From Rhabditophanes sp. KR3021 (Eukaryota > Nematoda > Chromadorea > Rhabditida > Alloionematidae), in contig CAUJLY010000002.1 of the NCBI GenBank assembly GCA_963281155.1, positions 5,394,001-5,458,000 of the forward strand: a stretch of DNA of 64,000 nucleotides, read 5' to 3'. The position numbers and the translations under genes were made by a program. Under the pieces are notes generated by a model, which did not search any database, was not told where the DNA came from, and saw nothing but the letters and a program-made list of their open reading frames with translations. The first letter of the stretch is position 1. Each line of letters opens with the position of its first letter. Positions 11,788-25,089 of this stretch are shown here, in pieces.

Positions 11788-12256
11788 ATGAGTGATTCTG
11801 ACGATTCTTTCACACCTCCAGAGGACTCCGAGAAAGAAGTTAAGGGAAAGAAAAAGGTTTCCAATAAGAATGCCTCTAAAGAAGACGCAAAGCCAAAAGA
11901 AAAAGCAAGCAAAAGAAAGAATGCCAGCAAAGATGATGACAACGAAGATGACAATGAAGATGAAAAAGTCGCGGCAAAAAAGACAAAAGGATCAAATGAG
12001 CCAGAGTCTATTACTGACAAAGATGGAGTCAAGATAAATTATAAGTGATAAATTATAAAATTACAATATGTTTTAGATGTACAAATTGAGTAAGGATCGT
12101 TACGTCTCTAAGTCTAGTTTTAAAAATCAGGACTACATCAACATTCGTGAATACTACAACGACAAGTCCTCCTCTGAGCTTAAGCCCGGCAAAAAGGGCA
12201 TTTCCTTGTCAATGGATCAATTCAATGCCTTAAAAGCTGCTATGGAGTTTCTTTGA
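11788..12256 (+). CDS. SUB1: PC4/SUB1 transcription coactivator
   Basis: An acidic/basic amino region of about 80 residues is followed by the compact PC4 single-strand-DNA-binding domain: YKLSKDRYVS, INIREYY, then PGKKGISLSMDQFNALK. The family enhances RNA polymerase II transcription and protects single-stranded DNA. Exon 2 is 12077-12256. The splice is unusual: the tempting donor near 12045 (TATAA|GTGATA) puts exon 2 out of frame, whereas GGA|GTCAAG at 12028 gives an in-frame product of 139 residues aligning without gaps to PC4. I therefore place exon 1 at 11788-12027, but that donor is weak. Confidence 0.85.
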
Positions 12257-12673
12257 TTACTTCAACTAATTTGGTCTCGTCCTATCATTTGGAAATTCTA
12301 TTTTATATTTTGCGTATATCTCTTGTGTGACTAAAATAAAATTGACATTTAAACTGTTGTATTGTAAAATATAGTGTTAGGCTTATATGTTGAAATTATT
12401 CTAAGTCACCAACTTCTGGCAATTCAGATAATACAATTAGTCAATAGAATATTCTCCATCAACATTCTAAGTTGTTTCTGAAATGCTAACAGATTTTAAC
12501 CAGTAATTATTATACTTTACATATTATTGTCAATAATTTTTAAAAAATAATATCAGACAATATCAACTGCTTTACTACAAAAAATATGCATTTAGTTAAT
12601 TATGTACTTTGTGAAGTCAACTTAAGTACACAAACAAGAGGAAGCATCTTTTACATATATTCAAATAATCTTT

Positions 12674-12721
12674 GCTACCCCAATTGTCATCATGTTAATC
12701 TTTTTGATTACAATTGGTAGC
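12674..12721. repeat. Imperfect inverted repeat (hairpin)
   Basis: Left arm GCTACC-AATTGT and then TAATC pair with right arm GATTACAATTGGTAGC around a TTTTT loop. There is a two-base and an eight-base bulge in the left arm. Confidence 0.6.
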
Positions 12722-15700
12722 TAATTTTTAAAATAATTAATATTAGCAAACATTATTTTTTTGATCTGGTTTCTTTTTTAAATCACAAACAAATTAATTT
12801 CATGTTAGTCTTGATCAGTCATTTAAAATAAATGTATATCACTTTATAACAATTTATCTTAACGATATAAACAACCAAAATAATTACATTCCTATTGAAT
12901 TTGGGATATTTGATTATCATTGATCACACGTATTTAAAAATACGTATTCATTTCCACAACCTATAACTTAAACAAAAACATCCTTTGATATAGATAGCAC
13001 TAATTTTTATTATCATACTTAGAACATCTCAAAAATTGCTTTCTAAAACTCTATTATTATGTTATCTTGAAGTTAGATAGACGACAACAAAAATATCATA
13101 CTATATCTAATCGTCGCTACCTATTCTTAAGGACATCGTCGCCATATCTATTTAGATAAACGTTCTGGATCACGATATACATATCTATTATTTTGGAACT
13201 TCGATTAATTTAATTTTGCATATTTAATTGAAATTTAAAAGATACCAACACTATCTACACCACCATCCATCCCAACAAACAAAAAGGTTATGGAATTTTA
13301 CGCAAAAAGGACGGATAAATATATGTGTCTATTTGTGAACATGTGTAAATATTAGTAGTTATAAATAAAAATTTGATATATCGCTACTTAATGTTAAAGT
13401 TTGTTTTGTGCAATTTTAACGATGTGCTTATCCGAAAATTTATTGTTTACTTTTGTTTCTAGTTTTTTAATATTCATTTTATGACAATTATCATTTGTGT
13501 TACAATGGATTGTAGATAGACACAATAAAAATGATTTTTTGAAAAAAGAAATCTGTTTTTAAATTACGAGACAACGCTTAATCAATTGATGATGTAGGAC
13601 CATCTTTTCTTATCAATTAACTTTCACATCTGGCCTCCGAATCACAACAAAACATCTATTTTCATATCAATTGCTTAGCTCAAAAATTCCTAACCATATT
13701 ACCTTGTTGACTTAACATTTTTGTGGTATCTTAATCAGCTGTTTATGATTATGACCTTTAAATTTCTTATTTAATAAACGTCACGTTATCTTAACATTAT
13801 ATTTTACTCACTCAGAAGAAGATCATTTCAAAACAACCAAAGCAATTCCTTTCTTCTATCAAAAAATCACTTTTGCGTGAAATTGAGCCACAACTACCCA
13901 AATAGATGTATATTTGATAAAAATAGATTTCTTTGTTAGCCAATAATTCTTAAAAATTCAATGTACACTTATTTATTGTCTGAAAAAATTTATAGCATCA
14001 CCAAAAAGTCAAAGTGAATGTATTAAATAATTTTTGTTACTTCGGTATCATGTCACGCCAAACTTTTTCTATTTTTTCAAAGCTTTAATTGAATAAAAAC
14101 CATTTGTTAATCATCTATTATTTAATGACACAAATGTTTGAACGCATAGGTTTAGCTCTGTACATTTTTAAAATATCTTTTTTACCAAAACACTGATTCT
14201 AACAAAAGCTTAACAACCACCCAAAATTCCTTTATTTAGGATTATTTTATTATCTTGACTTCGTCATTTATTTAAATATCATTTTCCCTTAGTAGACGAG
14301 CATTTTTTGTAACAATTAGATTTAATATTGTCCAACATATTTATAATATCGCTTGATTCCTTACAAAGTTTATTTTTTACAAGACAAGTTCATTAAACAC
14401 AACTTATTTGTAGCGATCCTTCTCATTAAAGATAATCACAAACCTAACAAAACTGGTTCATTCGACCAAATAATTCTGAGTTCATTACAAATAAATTTAA
14501 TTTAACTATTCCAAAATGATTTGACATTTATATCAATACTTTATCTAAAATTATCTATTATATTTATACAAAGTATGACAAATGTCATTTTCGCTGAATT
14601 GTTTCTGGTGGGAGTCAAAAAATAGCAAATATATTGAGTAATCATCTACTATTTATTCACTTTCTTTCTTTTTTAGTTGATGATGTAATAATGATATCTA
14701 ATTTGTTTTCTATTAACTACAATCCTTTAATAATTAAATTGGCATTTGATCTTCTCTTTCTTTAAAACATTTCAGTAGATGCAACTTTTGTACAATAAAT
14801 AAAGATAACTTATTTTTTCCTAACTCTTCAATTTAACGTTAAATCTTTTTTACACCAATTTAATATTTGTCCTCACCTTTAAACAAAATTTCCTGTTTCG
14901 TTGTTTAATCTTCTTTACTCAAAACCTATATATCCTCAACAAGAAGTTTGTATTGGAGTCTTGACAATATATCCGGCTTTTGTATATTCAACTTGTGTCA
15001 CTCGAAGAAAAGGTTAGATGATTAGGATGAAAGGTAAAGCCTTCACTATTCTAAAGTCAATTTTAAAAGTACTAAATTCTGTAATATTTATAATTTCAAG
15101 ACCCATTAAATATATTCCAAAATTACTTTTTATAGTTTCTGTGGGCGCAAAGTATGTTAAAAAATATTTTAAATATTCGGGTCTTTTTTATTTTTCATCA
15201 TCACGAAGATAAAAAAGCGCACTGATAGATTTAACATTTTTTATATTAAGGAATGTTCTTTTATGTTCAATTACTCATAACTAAATTCGCAATGAATATT
15301 CTTGTATGAGAATGTATGTTGATTATTGTCTAATTTTTTCCAAACAATCTACTAATAATATTTATTTTCCCAATACACATCTAATTACGAATTAACTGTA
15401 TAGATAATTCATTTTTTAATAATTAAGTCGGTAAATTAATTAATCTAATAACTAAACAATACTTACTTAATCAATTGGATATTTTAAACAAATAATTTAC
15501 TATTTTTTTTATTACTATACAACAATTCTCGCTTTAATTTATATATAAATAGAAACCTCTTCATTTGATAGAGCAATAGTTGTATAAATCTAAACTGCCT
15601 TGTGATAAGAGACGGATATATTATTATTTAAACAATATTTGCTTACAAATAACTTATCTTCTGATGACGAGTTATACTATTGAATTGTAATGTTTATCTA

Positions 15701-16336
15701 CATAGATTAACAGAGTGAGGTAGAAATTGTTAGGTAGCAGTAGGTTGGTGTATGCAGATCAATTGAGAAAAGCTTAATAAATATTATTTAACTTTGTCTA
15801 CGGCACGACCAATTTTACTTTCAAAACAACAAAATATCTATTTTATATTAAACCTAAACGACTATATTTTAGGCTGCTTATTACCGCAACAAGCTTCTCC
15901 ATTAATGTATGTACATTTTAAGTTGATTTGTCAAATAACAATGTTCCTTTCCAATAATTGATAAGTAAATAAAATTAAGCTATTTTAATTTAAATAATTG
16001 TTTATCACGCTTATAAAGAGACACCATCACTATAGTATATTTATATTATTTACATTATTGTTTAATCAGGTTTGACATATTTTAGAAGGCATCAAAGCGG
16101 ATGTGACCATTTATTTGAGGATAATGGTTTGAATAATACTAACATTTATATATTCTACTATCTTTGATTAGGTGTGTACTTGTTTTATAGCTTCAAATTA
16201 CCAATTTTTATTTAAATTAAATCATACACCTAATCATTAAAGGGTAAACTCTAGCAAACCGCTATTATTTACACCTAAAATTATATAGAAGATGCCTTCA
16301 TCAAAATTCTTGATTTATCTGTATACGTCACCCACA

Positions 16337-16409
16337 CAACTTAATATTTATCATCTTAACATTTATCAACTTAATATGTAGCAACTGAATATGTAGCAAT
16401 TCAATATTC
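16337..16409. repeat. Short degenerate tandem repeat
   Basis: About five degenerate copies of a 13-18-bp unit of the type CAACTTAATATGTAG. The last three read CAACTTAATATGTAG, CAACTGAATATGTAG and CAATTCAATATTC. Confidence 0.55.
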
Positions 16410-16932
16410 ATTAGCCTAAAAAGCTTCTTACAAAACTACGAAAAGTTATGCAAAAAACATTATCAACATTATCTTGCTATTAACACTTTTTCAATTACAC
16501 AAAGTAGGCAGCTCAAATTGTGCAATTAAAAATATGAATGCTAAAAAAGTTTATTCGGTAGAAATAATATCTATAGATTATTAATATAAATGTGCGTATA
16601 ATAGTTACACTACTATTAAAGTGACATTCCTTAAATTACCTGAACAATTATCTAGACCCAACTTTTATTCAACTGTGCTTTTTTAATTCAGAAGTTTATT
16701 TGCATCTTTAACTTTTGGAAAAATTCAAGATTTTTCTTATCGGTCTATCTTTGATGTTAAAAATCATGAAGACATGCTTCCTTACATCTTCTTATCTTAT
16801 TCTTCGGAATTACTGATACCAGTCTTTGTTAGGACTTTTCAAACAAAAAGAAATATTTACAACTCTCTACTGCATTTTAGGAAGCCTTTATTGATATATA
16901 CAAAAATACGTGATTATATTTAATCCTTAAAA

Positions 16933-19900
16933 ATGGATCCAGAAACTGTTACGTGTAAAATTCAGTTCGTCAATGATTCAGACCCATTTGCAACTACGGC
17001 AACATGTTATCTTGAACCTATGAGACCTGTGATGTTTTCATTTGAAATCTATACACCTATTGGAGAGCAGATTGCTGAAGTTATTAGAATGTTAAGAGCA
17101 CCTCATAAAGTAAGTGCATTTTAATTTGATAAAGTAATTGTTTTAGAGCGGCGACGCTTCCTTGCAACTGTATCGTTCATTAGAAAACGGCACATCTGAC
17201 TTCGGATCATATCTTGACTCAGAAATGACATTAGCTGAACAGCAAGATGAATTGCAAATAATTCAAGCCGATCCGTAAGTTTTAACTAAAAGTCCACCAC
17301 CACTCTAAAATTACCACCCATCGACATTTATTATCAAGACACCTGATTCTAAAAGGGTAATAAAGTAAAGTTACAACAAAGAAAGTATCCCCTATATCAA
17401 ATTTACGCACAACAAATGATAACTTTTGGTTGCGCATATACTGCCACCATCTTAAATTGATACGTCTTATGTTGAAGGGAATGTAGTTTAAAATGACGGT
17501 GTACTTTTTAATTACTACAGTGTGATATGAATACATGCATTAACGTAAAAATCCGTAACATATTTAAACAGCAAATTGGAATTTTTGGGGCACGGATTTT
17601 GAACGGGTAGACGCGTTTGACATTCCTATCGGAAAGTGCGGTGTTATTGTTAAATCTTTGCCCGTAGTGGTTTGTGTGTTTTATTTAATTTATCTACTAT
17701 ACAAAATTCCATAAAGCAATGGCAGATCATTATTTGAAGCAACGGGCAAAGCCGCTCTTCCCAACATCTCATGCTAACTCCAGTAATCCTTTAAAGAAGC
17801 TCTTTGCTACTCCATCAATTGCCGACAGTTCTACTCAAGTTAACAAGAAATCGCCCTCTTCACTGAAGTGCTATCTCATTGACATTGATTGCGATAATCC
17901 CCCTCAAACGCCTCTAAAAAGCATTCACGATGATTATTCTACCTCAACATTGCCCTCACGCGGAAGCAAATCCAATTATAGTCCAACATTCAACAGCATA
18001 AACAGATTAAAAGGAACCTCTGCAACGGTGGAAAATAACCAAACAAACATGATCACAAACTATCTCCGAGATAAAGTGGGTCTGTCAAAAAACAATTTGC
18101 AAAGTGGCAAATCTTCAGACTTAATTAATACAAACAGTTCAATGAACAATGGGCCGAACAAGATGTTTGACTCTAGCACATTACCCTCTAAAAGTTCTCA
18201 AAACTACCAAAAACAAAACCCAGTTCCAACAATTTCAAATGTCGTTCCATTAAACAGTATCAAGAAAAAAGATTCCTGCGCCAAGTCATGGTACTCAACG
18301 TCAATAGATGAGCCAAATAAACCGTCGATCTTAAAAAGTTCACTTAAATCGAGCAATAATTGTAAAACAACTACAAAAGGAACATCAATTTATGATAATA
18401 GTTTCTATGACAACTCAATTAATCAATTCATTGACGACAACAAAGACGATGTTGTTGGCAGAGAAGACAGGACGTCTCAAAATGGTCCGATCAAACCTAG
18501 GAGAAGTTTTATTGAAAAAGGAAATGTCACTTCTTCTCATATTATCAAGCAAATTAAGGAGGAAAATAACGGTTTTATTCAAACAAATAATAAGAAATCT
18601 CCAATTACTCCGACCCTTCTAAATGAGAGCAATAACTCAGTAGGAGGGATAAAACAAGCTGACCTTTTAAAACCAAAAACTGTAAATGATCAAGCCAATG
18701 CCACTTATTCGAATATGGTGAATAAGTGTGGCGGTTTGAGTTGGAAGTCAGCTATGAACAATGGAACTATTGGAACTTATTATGATAAAACTACTTGCCA
18801 GGAAAAACCTACTTCTGAAACTAACCACACCAACATCAATTCCTTTTCTGTCAAAAGATTAAGTAATTTAAATAATGTTGCTGAAGTTAAGCCGATTATT
18901 CCTAGCAATGAATCTAATTCGTGTAGCGTAACTAATTTGTATAATTCCAATAATTGCTACAATGGAAGTAACTTGAATAAGAACTATAATGGAAGTAGTT
19001 CGATAAATTCAAGTAATAAATGGACGGCTAAAGTGGAGGAAAATAAAATTGAATCTATTAAAGAAGAACAACCGATCAAAGGATCAAACAATTTATATAA
19101 TGAAGCAAATTTGATAACAATGTCTACTCTTGAAATTATAGAATGTGTCGAAAAGGAATTAGGGCTTGAAAGTAATGATAATAGGTGCGGTGTTTATTCT
19201 AAAAAATTAAAAACATTAATCTCTTTTGTAAACATTAATTACATTTTTAATTACTTTCAGACGTCGATCAAGTCTTGTCGTCAGAACTCAAACTGCTTTA
19301 CGAGTAAAAACAATAATTGACAAACTTCTACATTCATCGGGAGGAGATCAAAGAAGAGCTCTTTTTGCGTTGAAACAAGTCTTTCAAAATGATAAGGATT
19401 TAGTTCATGAGTTTGTTCAATCTGAAGGCTTAATGTCTTTAATTAGATTAGGCAGAAATTCCGAACAGAGCCACCAAAATTACATCTTACGCACATTAGG
19501 TCAAATTATGTTGTATGTAGATGGAATGAATGGTGTAATTGCTCATAATGACACAATTAAATGGCTATATGAACTATTAGATTCACCTGTAAGTTACATA
19601 AACTTTTTCTATGATTATTGTCTTATGCTTTTGCTTATATTTTGTCCTGTCCATTTTAGCTTTTGATATTCGAAGAAAGAAGGGAAATGAGTTCTTATCG
19701 AGTTGAATGGGTAATTAAATGTTTGCTTTTGTTTTGCATGTATTAAAATAATATATTGTTTTTATTCGTTTGTATAAAACCCTTATCTATTTAATGTAGA
19801 CATCTCCAATTTAATTGCCTTTGACATATATAACAACAAGTTTATTTCATTAACACTTGTGCTATTGCATTTATAATTAACAAAAACTTTTGATAATTTT

Positions 19901-22900
19901 TTAATGCATCATTTTTAAGTTCCGAATTGTGGTCAAATCCGCTCTAAAATTAATTTTGATATTCGTTGAATATACTGAATCAAACGCTTTACTCTTGATG
20001 GCCGCAGTTTCAACCTGTGACAAAGCAAACAGTCGTGCTCCTTGGCATAATTTAGTTAGGATTTTGAGAGAAAAAGACGCTACCGATCATGAGACATTAA
20101 TCTACGGAATGACAGTACTTAATAAGACATTAAACGGAATTCCAGATCAAGATACCTTCTTTGATGTTGTTGATGCTTTGGAGAGTCAGAATATTGAGTT
20201 GGCGTTGAAATCTATGACTGCTTTAGACAACAAAGAAATTAACGATCAAATTTCTTTGTATGAAAAAGTTTTAAAGCAAGAAGATGCTGCAAATGAAGAT
20301 AGTGATTCAAGTGATGGGTTGACTGTCAGAATGAGAAGCAGCTTAAACGTAAATGGAAATGCTTCGAATTTAGAGAGATCCTCATTTAGAAGACAGGCAG
20401 CAACTAACGTATTGAACGGAAATTCAGAACACGAAACTCCCAAATTAAATGACAGCATTTCTAAGTTTGAAAAACAAGCTCAAAGTCTTGCTTCTTCTGA
20501 TTGGACTCCTAAGCCAAGAGATGACATTGAAAAGAAAACACCAACCATAAATAACAATACGTATTCTACGAAAAGTTATGAAAAACCTGAAGCTATTAAA
20601 GTTGAAAACATAGCCCCTAAAAATATTTCTGATGGTAAAGAAAATATTAAAAACGTGCCGGCACCCGAACCTGTTAATGCTCAAGAAGAAGAAGTTAAAA
20701 GCGTTCATGTGAGAGCCCCTGCTCCATCATTTCCCTTAGTATTCTCTCCAACTGAGAGTAAAACTATGGACTTTCCGCCAGTTGAAGTCAAGAAAAAGGA
20801 AGATTCTCCACCTGCTCGTCCAATGATGAAGATTAAAACTATGGATGAAAGCAGTGATGGTGCTCCTACCAACTTTGCAGACCAGTTAAAAAGAAAGGCA
20901 AATAAAGTGGGTGATTCTAACAGTGAATTATTCAAACCCAAACAAAGCGAGACTGAAGTCAATTGGAAAAAAGCTGCTGAAGATCTTAAATCAAAACCTC
21001 TGATTATCAACAATTTAGATTTCTCCGCCTTTCATGATGATGAATTTGAACAAGATCCTCTAGTATTAGCGCGCCAAGCTCAAATTAATTCCAAACCAGT
21101 TGGTGGTGGTTTCGGTATTCCACCGCCACCTCCTCCCGGAATTAGAGGAATTCCCCCACCACCTCCAAAGATCGGAATGAATGCTTTGAATAGAGGGAAT
21201 GGGCATGAATCATCTCCTCCAAATTCCAATAAAACAGCCTTAGTTAAACTACATTGGAAGGAAGTAAATTCAGAGACAGAAGCAGTACCAACACTAAAAA
21301 ACAAAGGAACTTTCTGGAAAACCGTAGATTCACCTCAAATTGATACTGCCAAACTATTCAAGCTTTTTGAAAATAAACAAGATAAACCTGTTGTTAAAAA
21401 GAGTACGGATGAAGTCAAACCACAGTTGCTGCAGTGTTTGCCCGTCAAAAGATCCCAAGTTATTAACATTGGTTTAAAGGCTTTGCCAAAAGTTAACCTT
21501 ATTGCTCCAGCGATTATGAAGTTTGATTCCTGTGTATTACATAAAGATATGATCGAAAAGATTTTGAAAGATATGATGCCATCTGTGACTGAGATCGAAA
21601 TAATTGAAACGAAAGTTTTAGAGAATCCAGATATGACTCTTGGACCAGCAGAAGAATTTTTGCTGAGTTTGAGTAAAATCCCATGTTTATTAGAAAGACT
21701 TAGATTATGGGTGTTCATGTTAGGTAAGTTCAAGAAAAAATTTGAAACAAATGGTAGTTTGGTAAAAATTAATATGTTTGTATTAAAAATATTCTTAAAA
21801 TTTATTTTTAGATTATAATGACAGTGAAAGAGACACAGCCGAACATTTGATGGATCTCCAATTGGCAATGAAAGAAATCGAAGAGTCCAAGACGTTCAGA
21901 ACTGCAATGGGAATGTTATTGACAATGGGTAATGCTTTAAATAATACTGAAATTCAAGGCTTTCAACTCGATTACTTGACTAAAGCATCTGAGGTCAAAG
22001 ACCCCACACTCAAACACACACTTACTTATCATTTAGTTGAATACATGGTAGACAATTATTACGACGGAACTGACCTGTATTCTGAATTTAAATCTGTTTC
22101 ACAGACCGCCAAAATTGATTATGAAGAAGTTAGGCTCAATTTACAAAAACTGGAAAAAGACTGCAAGTCATCGTGGGATTATTTGAATGTAATCGGACAA
22201 AAAGAATGTTCTCAATCTATGAAGACCACCATTCATGCTCATTTGCAAGAATTAGCTCAAAGAATTCATCAATTAAAGGCAATCCATAAATTGACAATGA
22301 ATAGATGGAATGCTTTTTTGCTATTCTTTGGATATAGTGTTTCTGATATTCCTAATCAAAAGCCACAAGCTGTGTGTAAGATGGTTTACGAATTTGCTCT
22401 TGAATATAGAACAACAAAGGAAAAGATCCTTCAAATCAGAAAGAAATTGGCTGAAAAGAGGGAAAGGAATAAGACTAGAGGTAAATATTGGATGGATGTT
22501 AATGAAAAAACAGGAGCTGAAACGACTGCTTTAAGAAAAGTTAGGCCAACTGGACAAGGAATCGAAGATCGACATGACGAGATGGCAAAACTTCTAGGGC
22601 AAGTTAGTAACGAAGATACGCTAGGTAGAAGAAGAATGAGACCTACACCAGAAAGAACAGTCGAGCAACGAATCCTTGCTCAACGAGAAGGTAAATAAAA
22701 CTTATTAAAAGCATAATAATTACCATTTTAGCGCTACGTTCAACGCCTGGTCCAAGTGGAGCTGCTGATGCCAATGACAAAGATGATGAAATTCTAGATG
22801 GATTAGTAAAGGCTGCAACAATTCAATCGGAGCCTCGTGACCATCGCCGCAAAGCTAGACAGTTCAATCGTAAAAGTTTGCGCCGAACCAGAACTCTTAA

Positions 22901-22931
22901 ACTTTCCGAAGATCAGTATAACAATTATTAA
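16933..22931 (+). CDS. FHOD: FHOD-family formin (GBD isoform)
   Basis: Exons 16933-17109, 17147-17274, 19261-19588, 19660-19710, 19920-21723, 21812-22690 and 22732-22931 give 1188 residues. The first two exons encode the FHOD ubiquitin-fold GTPase-binding domain (ends in LDSEMTLAEQQDEL). The next exons carry the FH3 armadillo domain (LKQVFQNDKDLVHEFV, LGQIMLYVDGMNGVIAH, VVKSALKLILIFVEYTE). Two proline runs at about 21121-21167 form a short FH1. FH2 spans about 21240-22430 (KRSQVINIGLKALPKV, GPAEEFLLSL, YEFALEYRTT). The end carries the autoinhibitory DAD (DEILDGLVKAATIQ) and the basic RKSLRRTRTLK stretch that Rho kinase targets in FHOD1. FHOD formins nucleate or bundle actin in muscle and epidermis. 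The 51-bp exon 19660-19710 is a candidate for optional splicing. Confidence 0.92.
17719..19184 (+). CDS. FHOD: Alternative first exon of the FHOD formin (disordered amino terminus)
   Basis: A 1466-bp exon starts with its own ATG inside the intron between GBD exon 2 and FH3 exon 3. It encodes 488 Ser/Asn/Lys-rich residues with no globular domain, ending ...ESNDN. Its donor (AATAATAG|GTGCGG) is in phase 2, exactly like the donor of GBD exon 2 (GATCC|GTAAGT). Both therefore fit the same acceptor at 19261 and continue RRSSLVVRTQ. I see no in-frame acceptor before the ATG, so this looks like a second promoter giving an isoform of about 1575 residues with the GBD replaced by a long flexible region. 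Confidence 0.75.
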
Positions 22932-24349
22932 ACCAACCTAATAACGAAATCCTTTGGTAGAAATTATATTAATTTTTATATGTATTTTGATGTACAAATT
23001 TTGATTTTATGTGAATAAAGATTTAAAATTTTTTTGTTCAAATAAAAGTTGTTAGATATAATACATAATTATTGCATAAGTTATCTTTAAATGGCTATCT
23101 AACAGTTCATATATAATTATTCAACGAATGACATTCATTGATGACGTGTAGAGTAACTTTTTGAAGCGGTAAATATAAATTTTACAACAACACAACTTTC
23201 ATACTTATCTGCTTTACAATTAATTATAATTTACTTCATAATATTATTCTCTTATTAATATGATGTTTGTAAACAGGTGGAAATAAAGCTTTCTTTTGAT
23301 AGCCACATTAAATAAAGTAATTCAGTGCTACTTTGATCCCACGGACATGTAAGATATCACCTTTATTTGATTATCATTGCAAAACCATATTCTAAAAATT
23401 GATATAGATTGGTTTGAATAAAGTGTGACTGTTCCTTTCAATAAGTATCTTATCACATTCATCTAACAACACGGAATACAATAGACCTTCACATTATAAA
23501 GAAAAATAGTGATTATTTCTCTGCAAATTTAAGGCTTAACTCATACTCAAACAAATTGAGCGTTCATGATTGATTATGAATTTTACATTAAACAAGTACT
23601 TTCCCATTAGTTAGATCATTTTTGCAGCCGATGCCTTTGAAAAATCTAAGCAGATAGCAAATTCATAAATGTTATTACGAAATTCGTCAGATAAGCGTTG
23701 ATAAGGACATAGATAAAGAGGTTCCATTTTGTGACCATTAATAATAACAAGTTGACCTATTTTGAAAACTTCAAAAAAAGAATGAAGTGTTTTTAAATGT
23801 TGGCAAATATCTCTTTATTACGATAGCAAGTGTTACAACACAAAATATTCAAACATTTTGTTTTTTAGACTCATAAACTATGCCTAGCTTATTGGTCTCT
23901 TGACTACTAATTGGTGGCAAAAATCTGATTAATTGAAATGTTCTATTCTTGATAGTCTTCATCATGTATTTTCTCATGTTGTCCCATTTTTTAGATTCCA
24001 AAGCACATACAACCATTCTAAAAGTCTTTTTTAATCCAATCAACATAATTTGGTTGTACTTATTTAACACTATTTGCTTTTACAGCATCCTTTCGGATAA
24101 CAAAAACTTCTACATAAATTTGTTATCTGGTTCTGCAGAACTTTCCAAGTTCTAAAACTGTACAGTGACACTGGTAATACTCTCGCTAATATGCTTTCTT
24201 ACCACTTAATATTTATTGATATAATGTGTTTATTTGAACACCCAATAATGATTTATTAAAAACTTAATATTAAAAACATTTTATACAAAGTTAAGGAAAC
24301 TACATATAAGATGTGACTTTAAAATAAATAATTTATTGCCATGTAAAAA
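22932..24349. other. Intergenic between convergent formin and DCTN6 genes
   Basis: Formin 3' UTR with AATAAA near 23013, then AT-rich sequence. A 73-codon minus-strand frame at 23849-24070 is Lys-rich and matches nothing I recognise; I do not call it. Confidence 0.4.
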
Positions 24350-24894
24350 TCAATCTGTTTTCATCAGCTTTTGATATTTAGGTAGTATTTTAGTCAAGAA
24401 TTCAAGGATTTCAGTTGTCGTTTGAGGTTTATCGAGCTGAATTCTTCTTTCATTATTTTCTCCAAAAACCACCGTACTTGGCAGTAACTCTTGCTCGCCA
24501 ATAACTCTGCAAGCCATGCCGATCGAGCACATATCACTAATTGTAACTCCTTCTCCAATATAACTGTTTACTGAGAGAATGTTTTGTTCACCCATTTTAC
24601 GGCCTTTAAACGTGCATCCAACCTCAAATGTATTCCCATTTCCAATTATCATTGTTTCCGTGCTCCTAAATAGGGCATAATTAATTATACCAATGCAAAA
24701 ATAACTTACAAGTTTTCAATTAAAGTTTTTTCTTCGATGTTATTGTAATCTCCAATAATAATATTCCCATTTGTAGCCTTAATTTCGACTGCTGGATGAA
24801 CAACAGTTCCTTTTCCAATTTTTACATCTCCTGCGAATACAACTTTCTCAACTATAATTGCTTCTGGGTGGAAATCTAACTTTACTGGGGCCAT
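24350..24894 (-). CDS. DCTN6: Dynactin subunit 6 (p27)
   Basis: Exons 24894-24710 and 24665-24350, 166 residues. Hexapeptide-repeat left-handed beta-helix signature: AIIVEKVVFAGDVKIGKGT, VVHPAVEIKA, IIIGDYNNIEEKTLIEN, IIGNGNTFEVGC, IGEGVTISD, then a helical tail ending LPKYQKLMKTD. In dynactin, p27 caps the pointed end of the Arp filament and helps target cargo. The start is the ATG at 24894; an upstream TTG frame is not needed. The start faces that of USP5 across 195 bp, so the two probably share a bidirectional promoter. Confidence 0.9.
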
Positions 24895-25089
24895 TTTAGT
24901 CGACAAAGACAGTGGTAAAAAGGATGTATGATTGCTATTTGGCTGTTGTCAATATATTTTTTACTTTACTAACATAGCTTACTCCAAACTGACTAGTCTC
25001 ATAACGACATTTCGTTGCCGTGTTTAAAGGCAGTCATCAAATTTTCATTTTGTTGTCCAAACTTTTTTGATTAGTGAACATTTGCTAGA

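Larger units (their letters stand above)
12257..16932. other. 4.7-kb AT-rich gene desert upstream of the formin gene
   Basis: No exon I can support. A 64-codon frame at 15018-15212 is basic and hydrophobic without family resemblance. The stretch is rich in TTATC/GATAA words, which could be GATA-factor sites, and holds an imperfect inverted repeat (12674-12721) and a short tandem array (16337-16409). It may carry distal regulation of the formin gene, or unrecognised non-coding RNA. Confidence 0.4.

Noticed and set aside
15018..15212. 64-codon frame in the gene desert
   Set aside because: Low-complexity hydrophobic/basic composition, no splice context, no family resemblance.
23849..24070. 73-codon minus-strand frame
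   Set aside because: Lys-rich but unrelated to anything I recognise; upstream frames are closed by stops.
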